Shown: in pieces, positions 26,270 to 32,097 of the stretch
How positions within the stretch are numbered: position 1 is the first letter of the stretch
Layout of the letters: each line of letters begins with the position of its first letter
The notes under the pieces: model-generated
Database searches by the model: none
Told to the model about the DNA's origin: nothing
The model's input: only the letters and a program-made list of their open reading frames with translations
Source of the DNA: Fibrobacteria bacterium
GTDB taxonomy: Bacteria; Fibrobacterota; Fibrobacteria; UBA11236
Reading direction: 5' to 3'
Assembly: GCA_025360005.1 (NCBI GenBank)
Contig: JANYDA010000005.1
Span: 1-32,097, forward strand
Length of the DNA: 32,097 bases
Translations under genes and position numbers: made by a program

Positions 26270-26410
26270 GCAAATTGAAAATCGCAGATTGAAAATTGCA
26301 AATTTTGGAGACGCCCGAATTTGCATTGGCGCGCGCGGGAATGCGCTGCGCCTTGAGAAAGAGGCGTCGCCTTTTCCCCTTCAATTTTCAATCTGCGATT
26401 TTCAATTTGC
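26270..26410. repeat. 141-nt element with perfect 29-nt terminal inverted repeats between pheS and pheT
   Basis: The left arm (26270-26298, starting GCAAATTGAAAATCGCAG) and right arm (26382-26410, ending CTGCGATTTTCAATTTGC) are exact reverse complements over 29 nt. The arms are A+T-rich in a G+C-rich genome and contain the sub-repeat ATTGAAAAT. The 83-nt core is G+C-rich and has a nested pair GACGCC/GGCGTC and an inner GGCGC/GCGCC. The RNA would fold into one long hairpin within the pheST transcript. There is no coding sequence that fits, so this looks like a non-autonomous, MITE- or REP-like repeat. Family membership cannot be tested from one copy. Confidence 0.85.
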
Positions 26411-26472
26411 CTATTGCAAAAAAAAGCCTTACCCGTTCAAACCGCTCGCAGGATAGTCCCCGAAGGATCCCC

Positions 26473-29007
26473 ATGGAAGTCAGTCTCAATTGGATCAAAA
26501 AATACGTCGACCTTTCCGGCGCGGACGATCCCGGCGCTCTCTCCAAGGCTTTGACCTCCCTGGGGCTGGAGGTGGAGGGCATGCGCATTGTCGGCGCCTT
26601 GCCGGGCGTGGTCTCAGCGGAAGTACTGGAATGCGGGCGCCATCCGGAGGCGGACAAGCTTAGCGTTTGCAGCGTGACGGATGGAACGGAAACATATCCG
26701 GTGGTATGCGGCGCGCCCAACGTGGCCAAGGGCCAGAAGGTGCTGTTGGCCAAAGTGGGGGCGGAGCTTCCGGGCCAGGGACCGGGCCAGCCGGGCCTGA
26801 AGATCAAGAAGGCCAAGCTGCGCGGCCAGGAATCGCACGGCATGATCTGCGCCGAAGATGAGGTGGGATTGGGGGAAAGCCATGCGGGCATCCTGGTCCT
26901 CGATCCGGCTACGCCGCTGGGCCTGCCCATGGAAAAGATCCCGGGCTTAGGCGACGTGATTTTCGAGATCAACGTAACGCCCAACCGTCCCGACGCCTTG
27001 TGCCATACCGGCGTGGCCCGGGAGTTGGCCGCCGTGCTGGGGAAACCGCTGCGTTACCCTGCCGCCGCCCTCCGCGAAGCGGGCCCGGACATCGCAGGGT
27101 TGATCGCCGTCGAGCTGGAAGACAAGCAGGGCTGCACCAAATACGTGGGCCGGGCGATACGGGGCATCAAGGTTGGGCCCAGCCCGGATTGGCTGGTCAA
27201 GGCCCTCAAGTCCATCGGCAAGCGCAGCATCAACAACGTCGTCGATCTCACCAATTATGTCCTGTTCGAGGTGGGTCAGCCTTCCCACGCATTCGACTTG
27301 AACAAGATCCGGGGCCGCAAGGTCATCGTCCGCAAAGGGCGCGCGGGCGAGAGGCTGAAAACCCTCGACGATGCGGAACGCGTCATCACCGTTGAGGATA
27401 TGGTCATCGCGGACGCGGATGGGCCGATGGTCCTGGCGGGCGTAATGGGCGGCAAGGATTCCGAAGTGGATGCCGCCACCACGGACATATTCCTGGAAAC
27501 GGCCTACTTCACTCCTTCCGTGGTACGCCGCCAAGGCCGCCGCCATGGGCTTTCCAGCGATTCCTCCTTCCGCTTCGAGCGCGGCATCGATCCTTTGAAC
27601 ACGGCATGGGTAAGCGATTACCTGGCCGCCCTGATCGCGCGGGAATGCGGGGGCGAGGTTGCCGGCGGGCGCCTGGAAATGACCGCGGCCGATCATCCCA
27701 CGCAACCCCGCAATGTCAGCCTGCGTCCGGTGCGGGCGGAAAAATTGCTGGGCACGGTGCTGGGGGCGGAAACCTGCGCGCGGCGTCTGGAATCCATCGG
27801 TCTGGTGCGCGGGGCCGCGGCAAGAATGAACGGAGAAGACTCCATCGCTTTCGCCATCCCCGGCTTCCGAGGAGATCTGGAGCGTGAGGTCGATCTCATC
27901 GAAGAGATCGCGCGCCTGGGCGATTACAACGGCATCCCCGTCGTGCTTCCTTCGCTGCCCTTGGGATTCAAAGCCTTGCCGCCCCTGGAAAGCCTGGCGC
28001 GCAGGCTGCGCCATCATCTCCGCGATGCAGGCCTCAATGAAGCCCTCAACCTGCGTTTCTCCTCCCGCAAGGTTTTGGCCAAGCTGGGCCTGGCCGCGGA
28101 CGATCCACGCAGCGCCTGCGTGCCATTGCGCAATCCCCTTAGCGAAGAGTGGGAAATCCTGCCCACCACCGCCTTGCCGGCTTTGCTCAACGCGGCCGCG
28201 TACAACCAGAACAACCAAGAGCGGAATATCCGTTTGTTCGAGATCGCCAAATCCTTTTACCATCGCCCTGAGTTCCGCACCGAACGGGCGCCGGGGGTGT
28301 TGGAAGAGGAAATGCTTTACGTGGTGTTGGCGGGGGAATGGCCGGATCGGCGTCCCTGGGGCTCCGATGCCGTCGCATCCATGCCCGTGGAGTTCCATCA
28401 TCTCAAAGGCATATTGGAAAATCTCCTGGCCGCCGCCGGGGTCAAGGCCCGCTTGGCTTTCCCGGGATCGGAAACCTATTTGCATCCGGTGGAATGCGGG
28501 CGCATCCTGGCTGACCTGGCGCCTCCGGTTCCGGGCACGGAAGTGTTATGCGGAACCCTGCGCGCCGCAGGCCGGCAAAAGGCGGCCGGCATCGGTTGCT
28601 TCGGCATTTTGCATCCGCGCGTGCTGGCCGCCTTCGCTTTGAAAGGCCCCGTGCTGGTGGCGGAATTGTCGTTGGCCGGTCTGTTGGCGGCCATCCCGGA
28701 AGAGAAAAAATTCGCCCCCTTCGGCCATTTTTCCACTATGTCCCGGGACCTGAATCTGGTGGTCGAGGATTACCGCACGCATGGGGAAATCCTGGCGCAG
28801 ATACCGTCAAGCCGCATTCCCATCCTGCAGGAAGTGCGCCTTAACAGCGTGTACCGCGGGCCGGGCGTGCCGGATGGGAAAAAGGCGCTGCATTACAGCT
28901 TCATTTACCGGCATGCCGAAAAGACCCTGACGGATGAGGAAGTCAATAAGGTGCAGGAAAAACTGAACCAGGAATTGGCCAAGGATTCCGGAATCGTTTT
29001 TAAGTGA
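26473..29007 (+). CDS. pheT: Phenylalanine--tRNA ligase beta subunit
   Basis: Beta chain of PheRS, 844 residues, somewhat longer than E. coli PheT. Domain order is: B1 start (MEVSLNWIKKYVDLS), EMAP/tRNA-binding domain (about 40-155), B5 and B3/B4 with the Tyr-editing site (about 200-400), the catalytic-like B6/B7 part, and the C-terminal FDX-ACB anticodon-binding domain (FGHFSTMSRDLNLVVED ... KTLTDEEVNKVQEKL). The ATG at 26473 follows GAAGGATCC and matches the family start. The frame is open back to 26296, but that stretch is the inverted-repeat element and is not part of the protein. Confidence 0.96.
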   Translation: MEVSLNWIKKYVDLSGADDPGALSKALTSLGLEVEGMRIVGALPGVVSAEVLECGRHPEADKLSVCSVTDGTETYPVVCGAPNVAKGQKVLLAKVGAELPGQGPGQPGLKIKKAKLRGQESHGMICAEDEVGLGESHAGILVLDPATPLGLPMEKIPGLGDVIFEINVTPNRPDALCHTGVARELAAVLGKPLRYPAAALREAGPDIAGLIAVELEDKQGCTKYVGRAIRGIKVGPSPDWLVKALKSIGKRSINNVVDLTNYVLFEVGQPSHAFDLNKIRGRKVIVRKGRAGERLKTLDDAERVITVEDMVIADADGPMVLAGVMGGKDSEVDAATTDIFLETAYFTPSVVRRQGRRHGLSSDSSFRFERGIDPLNTAWVSDYLAALIARECGGEVAGGRLEMTAADHPTQPRNVSLRPVRAEKLLGTVLGAETCARRLESIGLVRGAAARMNGEDSIAFAIPGFRGDLEREVDLIEEIARLGDYNGIPVVLPSLPLGFKALPPLESLARRLRHHLRDAGLNEALNLRFSSRKVLAKLGLAADDPRSACVPLRNPLSEEWEILPTTALPALLNAAAYNQNNQERNIRLFEIAKSFYHRPEFRTERAPGVLEEEMLYVVLAGEWPDRRPWGSDAVASMPVEFHHLKGILENLLAAAGVKARLAFPGSETYLHPVECGRILADLAPPVPGTEVLCGTLRAAGRQKAAGIGCFGILHPRVLAAFALKGPVLVAELSLAGLLAAIPEEKKFAPFGHFSTMSRDLNLVVEDYRTHGEILAQIPSSRIPILQEVRLNSVYRGPGVPDGKKALHYSFIYRHAEKTLTDEEVNKVQEKLNQELAKDSGIVFK

Positions 29008-29040
29008 GTGACAGGGCCCTCGAGGGAGTTTAGCTTTTTA

Positions 29041-29146
29041 CCGCTTCACGGTGAGTCGCCGGCCCGGGCTGCCCGCGCCGGTTGGGGTGGGCGCTCCCCT
29101 TGGGGCGGAACTCCTCGCGGGGGCGAGCGCTTCCCGGAAGAAGCGG
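29041..29146 (+). other. Candidate structured RNA leader upstream of the zapB-like gene
   Basis: The 161-nt gap after pheT contains a possible folded domain. CCGCTTC (29041-29047) pairs with GAAGCGG (29140-29146) and encloses two substructures. One is a hairpin with CCGGC/GCCGG and CGGG/CCCG stems separated by one C-C mismatch (29059-29081). The other is GCGCTCCCC with GGG-c-GAGCGC (29091-29130). In such G+C-rich DNA some helices occur by chance. No known riboswitch or SRP RNA signature was recognised. Confidence 0.3.
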
Positions 29147-29168
29147 GTCTAGTTCAACAGGAGAAAAA

Positions 29169-29435
29169 ATGGACTTCAGTCAATTCGACGCCCTTGCCAA
29201 GAAGGTAGAGCATGCGGTTGCCACTATCGATGGATTGAAACAGGAGCGCGAGCATCTCCAGACGGAGTTGCACAAAACCCTGGAACGCGCGGGGAATCTC
29301 GAAAAGTTGCTGGCTGAAAAGGAAGTGGAATTGGCGGAGCTGCGCAATGACGTCAACAGCAAGTCGGATAATATCAACCTGGTCGGCGAAAGAATCCGGG
29401 ACCTTGTGGGTCGGCTGGATACCGCGCTGGCCTGA
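29169..29435 (+). CDS. ZapB-like coiled-coil cell division protein
   Basis: An 88-residue protein that is almost entirely coiled coil (heptad-like pattern from about 8 to 75: VEHAVATIDGLKQEREHLQ ... LEKLLAEKEVELAELRNDV), ending VGERIRDLVGRLDTALA. Small coiled-coil proteins in front of zapA are common and are called ZapB-like; in E. coli ZapB bridges ZapA to MatP and stabilises the Z-ring. The ATG at 29169 has AGGAG upstream. Identity rests on size, coiled coil and position rather than on a conserved motif. Confidence 0.72.
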   Translation: MDFSQFDALAKKVEHAVATIDGLKQEREHLQTELHKTLERAGNLEKLLAEKEVELAELRNDVNSKSDNINLVGERIRDLVGRLDTALA

Positions 29436-29438
29436 AAA

Positions 29439-29487
29439 GCCTCCGGGAATCGGCCTTTCGCCCTTGGCCGATCGGTCCCGGGAAGGC
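29439..29487 (+). terminator. Long hairpin after the zapB-like gene
   Basis: Nested stems GCCT/AGGC, CCGGGA/TCCCGG and ATCGGCC/GGCCGAT run from 29439 to 29487, starting 3 nt after the stop codon. There is no T-run, so it may be an mRNA 3'-end stabiliser or a weak terminator. Confidence 0.4.
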
Positions 29488-29517
29488 TGGATTGGCTGGC
29501 GCCCAAAGCCGGCCCGA

Positions 29518-29526
29518 TGGTATATT
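29518..29526 (+). promoter_or_regulatory. Possible extended -10 promoter of zapA
   Basis: TGGTATATT is an extended -10 (TGn plus TATATT) in a G+C-rich setting, with no -35 at the right distance. Transcription would begin near 29533, just before the hairpin CCCGCC-gctcaa-GGCGGG (29535-29552) in the zapA leader. Confidence 0.35.
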
Positions 29527-29572
29527 AAGAAACGCCCGCCGCTCAAGGCGGGTTGTGGAGGCCGCATCGTCC

Positions 29573-29911
29573 ATGGCAGCAATGGAACATTCCTACAAGG
29601 TCAATATCTGCGGCGAGACCTTTCAAGTCAAATCCGATCAAGGTCCCCAGACGATTGAACGCGTGGCCGGATATTTGGACTTTAAGATCCGCGAGATGGG
29701 AAAGGGCGGCATCAATGTGGATAAGTTCCGCGTGGTGGTCATGGCCGCCATGAACCTGGCCGGGGAGCTTTTCGAGCTCCGCGCCAAGGTGGAAGAATTC
29801 GATAAACAACAGAATCGGGTGCAGGAAAAGGCCCGGTCGCTTAACGAAAGCCTGGATCGGGCGCTGGACCCGTTGGCAGTGGACCCGCAGCTCTTTAGAG
29901 AGCCGATTTAG
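29573..29911 (+). CDS. zapA: Cell division protein ZapA
   Basis: A 112-residue FtsZ-associated protein that promotes Z-ring bundling. The N-terminal fold reads YKVNICGETFQVKSDQGPQTIERVAGYLDFKIREM, followed by FRVVVMAAMNLAGELFELRAKVEEF, the ZapA pattern of a small alpha/beta head plus a long coiled-coil helix. The ATG at 29573 has GGAGG 11 nt upstream; Met4 (29582) is an alternative. Its place after pheT and the ZapB-like gene is the usual bacterial neighbourhood. Confidence 0.9.
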   Translation: MAAMEHSYKVNICGETFQVKSDQGPQTIERVAGYLDFKIREMGKGGINVDKFRVVVMAAMNLAGELFELRAKVEEFDKQQNRVQEKARSLNESLDRALDPLAVDPQLFREPI

Positions 29912-29925
29912 AAAGGGAAAGAAAA

Positions 29926-30125
29926 GGGACTCCGTCGCAGGCCTCATGCGTCTCGGCCTTACAAACCTAGATCAACAAAACCGCATTTCCGTTCAACTAG
30001 CGCAAGCCCCCGGCGCCCGGTCTTTGGCCGGACGATAGAGGGGAAGCGCGAACTGGATGGGGTAGGTTAATCCTTTGATCACAAGGTCCGAGATAATGGG
30101 CTGTAAGTCGGCGGAGTTTCTTTTC
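29926..30125 (+). ncRNA. ssrS: Candidate 6S RNA (by position and rod-like fold)
   Basis: A 275-nt non-coding gap lies between zapA and folD, and many bacteria keep 6S RNA directly after zapA. A long rod can be drawn by hand. ACTCCGTCG (29929-29937) pairs with CGGCGGAGT (30109-30117). CAG-CC-CAT (29938-29947) pairs with ATGGGCTG (30096-30103). TCTCGGCCTT (29951-29960) pairs with AAGG(T)CCGAGA (30083-30093). Two alternative helices come next: AACCTA/TAGGTT (29964-29969 with 30063-30068) or GATCAA/TTGATC (29970-29975 with 30075-30080). The apical stem is GCGC-aa-(g)CCCC with GGGG-aa-GCGC (30000-30010 with 30040-30049). TTCTTTT follows the closing stem. Length is right for 6S RNA, which binds sigma-70 holoenzyme. 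A weak promoter TTGGCA-N17-TAGAGA lies at 29873-29901. Primary-sequence signatures were not confirmed. Confidence 0.55.
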
Positions 30126-30186
30126 CTGGTCTCCGCGGCCTGGGGACCCGGAGCCACTTCCCGAACGGCTTTTCTAAATTCCCTTC

Positions 30187-31116
30187 ATGGCCATACTTCT
30201 CGACGGAAAAAAGACCGCTGCGGATATCCGCGAAGCCCTGAAGCATCGCGTCGAAGCGCTGACCGAAAAAGGCGTGCGGCCGGGGCTTTCCGTAACCTTG
30301 GTGGGGGATGATCCCGCCTCCAACGTTTATGTCACCGCCAAGGATGCCGCTGCCAAAGAGGTGGGCATCCAGGCTTGGACCCATCGCCTGCCCGCGACCA
30401 TTTCCGAGAAGGACCTCGCCGATCATCTGGAGAAGCAGAATCGGGATCCGTCCATCCACGGCATCCTGCTGCAATTGCCTTTGCCCGCGCATCTGCCCGC
30501 GGAGAAACTCCTCAACCTCATTTCCGCCCGCAAGGACGTGGACGGGTTCCATCCCATCAGCCTGGGCAACCTGATGCTCGGCCGCGACGGCTTCAAGCCT
30601 TGCACGCCCTGGGGCGTGCAAGTGTTGCTCAAGGCGTACAACCTTTCCCCGGAAGGCAAGCATGTGGTGATCGCCGGCCGCTCCAATATCGTGGGCAAGC
30701 CCATCGCCAACATCCTGGTGCAAAAGGAAGCCTTCGCCAACGCTACGGTAACGGTATGCCATACCGGCACGCCGGACTTGGCGTACTTCACCCGTCAGGC
30801 GGACTTCATCATCGCCGCCATGGGCAGGCCCGGCGTCATTACCGGCGACATGGTCAAAGCGGGCGCGGTGGTGGTGGACGTGGGGGTTAACCGGGTCAAG
30901 AGCGACAAGACCAAGTCCGGCTTCAAGCTGGTGGGCGACGTGGACTTCGAGTCCGTGGCGGCCAAGGCCAGCTATATCACCCCGGTGCCGGGCGGAGTGG
31001 GGCCTATGACCATCGCCATGCTCTTGACCAATACGGTACAGGGCGCGGAGACCGCGCTTGCGGAGAAGGCGTTGGGCCGTGGCGGGGCTTCGGAAGAGTT
31101 GCTGAAGCGCAGCTAG
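30187..31116 (+). CDS. folD: Bifunctional methylene-THF dehydrogenase / methenyl-THF cyclohydrolase
   Basis: Interconverts 5,10-methylene-, 5,10-methenyl- and 10-formyl-tetrahydrofolate with NADP. It has 309 residues. Catalytic Tyr48 and Lys52 lie in NVYVTAKDAA. QLPLPAHL, KDVDGFHPISLG, GRSNIVGKPIANIL (NADP binding) and ITPVPGGVGPMTIAMLL are the family signatures. The ATG at 30187 (MAILLDGKKTA) fits the family although no strong ribosome-binding site precedes it. The last ~20 residues are an extra polar tail. It follows the candidate 6S RNA; in other bacteria that RNA is linked to the folate gene ygfA/fau. Confidence 0.96.
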   Translation: MAILLDGKKTAADIREALKHRVEALTEKGVRPGLSVTLVGDDPASNVYVTAKDAAAKEVGIQAWTHRLPATISEKDLADHLEKQNRDPSIHGILLQLPLPAHLPAEKLLNLISARKDVDGFHPISLGNLMLGRDGFKPCTPWGVQVLLKAYNLSPEGKHVVIAGRSNIVGKPIANILVQKEAFANATVTVCHTGTPDLAYFTRQADFIIAAMGRPGVITGDMVKAGAVVVDVGVNRVKSDKTKSGFKLVGDVDFESVAAKASYITPVPGGVGPMTIAMLLTNTVQGAETALAEKALGRGGASEELLKRS

Positions 31117-31221
31117 TCTTCCCTGGACCGCGACCATGCGGGTGTGCGGCGTTCGGGTCTTCCGAAAGCCCGATTCCCGCCTCATTCCGGGCCCGCAACG
31201 GGATGCGGACCTTAGTGCGGC

Positions 31222-31256
31222 GGCCTTTTTTTGTATCTTTCCAGGGGCCTTTTTTT
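31222..31256 (+). repeat. Direct repeat GGCCTTTTTTT upstream of ispA
   Basis: Two exact copies of the 11-mer lie at 31222-31232 and 31246-31256 in the 184-nt gap between folD and the prenyl synthase. Each ends in seven T, so both resemble terminator tails, but only a weak upstream stem (CCCG-caa-CGGG near 31192-31202) is available. The function is unclear. Confidence 0.5.
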
Positions 31257-31300
31257 CGGCATTCGTGTATCTCTATACCTATCAGGCGGCCCAAGGAAGC

Positions 31301-32097
31301 ATGTCAGCCCCAAAAAACCAAATAGCGATCACGGTCGAGGATTACCTCAAGCAGGCCTCCTTGCGCGTGAACGCCGCTTTGGAAAAATTTCTCCCCGCCG
31401 AAAGCGAGGCGCCGGTCGATCTGCACAAGGCGGTGCGCTATTCCACATTCGCGGGCGGAAAACGGCTTCGTCCCGCCTTGGCCCTGGCCTCTTTCGAGGC
31501 TTGCCATGGACAGGGCGACTCTATCCTTCTGGCGGCCTGCGCGTTGGAGATGACGCATACCTTCTCTTTGATCCATGACGATTTGCCCTGCATGGACAAC
31601 GATGATTTTCGCCGCGGCCGCCCCACCAACCATAAGGTGTTCGGCGAAGCCATCGCCATCCTGGCGGGGGACTCCCTGCTTGTCTACGCGTTCGAGCTTC
31701 TGGCCAAAACCGGGCGCCCGGAATGCATCGCCACCCTGGCGCGCGCCTTGGGCACCAAAGGCATGCTCGGCGGCCAGGTGGTGGACATCCAGAGCGAAGG
31801 CAAAAAGGTGGGACTGGAAACAGTCAACTACATCCATCGCCATAAGACCGCGGCCTTGATCGAGGCTTCCCTGGTTCTGGGCGCGCAATTGGCCGGCGCG
31901 GAAGATGACGTCATTGCGGCCTTGGGCGCCTTCGGCAGCAAAATCGGATTGGCCTTCCAGATCGTGGACGATGTGCTGGACCTGGAAGGCACCACGGAAG
32001 CCTTGGGCAAGGACGCCGGCTCGGATCTGGAAAAAGGCAAAGCCACCTATCCCGCCGTGGTCGGCATCGCCGCTTCCAAGGATCTGGCGCGCCAGTT
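31301..32097 (+). CDS. ispA: Polyprenyl synthetase, farnesyl/geranyl diphosphate synthase type (partial, runs off the window)
   Basis: Head-to-tail isoprenyl diphosphate synthase adding isopentenyl units to dimethylallyl or geranyl diphosphate. About 265 residues are visible and the frame is still open at 32097; the 3' end is missing. The first Asp-rich motif is DDLPCMDNDD starting at Asp93, in the bacterial short-chain form DDxxxxD. FAGGKRLRPAL binds IPP. The second Asp motif is QIVDDVLD with Asp223/224/227. GTKGMLGGQVVDIQSEGK is typical of IspA. The ATG at 31301 has AAGGAAG upstream. The two extra residues in the first Asp motif fit FPP/GPP synthases; exact chain length cannot be fixed from sequence alone. 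Confidence 0.93.
   Translation, partial: MSAPKNQIAITVEDYLKQASLRVNAALEKFLPAESEAPVDLHKAVRYSTFAGGKRLRPALALASFEACHGQGDSILLAACALEMTHTFSLIHDDLPCMDNDDFRRGRPTNHKVFGEAIAILAGDSLLVYAFELLAKTGRPECIATLARALGTKGMLGGQVVDIQSEGKKVGLETVNYIHRHKTAALIEASLVLGAQLAGAEDDVIAALGAFGSKIGLAFQIVDDVLDLEGTTEALGKDAGSDLEKGKATYPAVVGIAASKDLARQ

Noticed and set aside
26296-26472. 59-residue N-terminal extension of pheT
   Set aside because: It translates the inverted-repeat element. The family start MEVSLNWIKKYV with a ribosome-binding site is at 26473.
26947-28485. 512-codon open frame on the minus strand
   Set aside because: It is antisense to pheT, which has full domain support. The shadow has no family-like segment.
29912-30186. 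THF riboswitch upstream of folD
   Set aside because: The location is suggestive, but the sequence is longer, folds as a rod and shows none of the THF riboswitch core that I could recognise.
31222-31256. Two intrinsic terminators before ispA
   Set aside because: The T-runs are good, but no adequate G+C stem precedes either of them. They are reported only as a direct repeat.

Overview
This is a G+C-rich bacterial chromosome segment made mostly of housekeeping genes. There is no phage, transposase, CRISPR array or obvious defence island. The outer-membrane-type lipoproteins, bifunctional penicillin-binding protein, ZapA/ZapB-like pair, DUF4416 protein and PII protein point to a Gram-negative (diderm) organism. 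Fibrobacterota or a nearby lineage is my best guess, but that is an inference from gene content and style, not a phylogenetic result.

Layout. Positions 1-5.8 kb hold glnB (PII) converging on a DUF4416 gene, a STAS-domain anti-sigma antagonist divergent from DUF4416, a PfkB-family sugar kinase, and a minus-strand unit tRNA-Ser(GCT) - gltX - WYL regulator. Positions 5.9-11 kb hold a large class A penicillin-binding protein, a lipoprotein of unknown function and a small two-TM PH-like protein whose start overlaps the lipoprotein stop. Positions 11-13.7 kb form a plus-strand run nadC-coaX-UDP-glucuronate decarboxylase with 1-4 nt overlaps (NAD, CoA and nucleotide-sugar metabolism). Positions 13.8-17.3 kb form a minus-strand biotin operon bioD-bioF-bioH-like-bioC with overlaps at every junction. 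It makes the pimeloyl moiety and carries it towards dethiobiotin; bioA and bioB are not in the window. A tRNA-Val(GAC) with a near-consensus promoter and an orphan lipoprotein follow.

Positions 18.8-32 kb hold the classic translation cluster thrS-infC-rpmI-rplT ... pheS-pheT-zapB-zapA, then folD and an ispA-type prenyl synthase cut by the window end. Two things break the usual order. A 2.7-kb gene for a multi-TM patatin-like lipase lies between rplT (after a strong terminator) and pheS. A 141-nt element with perfect 29-nt inverted terminal arms lies between pheS and pheT. Between zapA and folD there is a ~200-nt non-coding stretch that folds on paper into a long rod, in the position where many bacteria keep 6S RNA.

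No clearly new multi-gene system is visible. The items most worth a second look are the pheS/pheT inverted-repeat element, the candidate 6S RNA, the membrane patatin, a second structured leader before zapB, the duplicated GTGTVPx motif in the PheS zinc-ribbon-like loop, the enlarged transpeptidase domain of the PBP, and the IF3 C-terminal tail.
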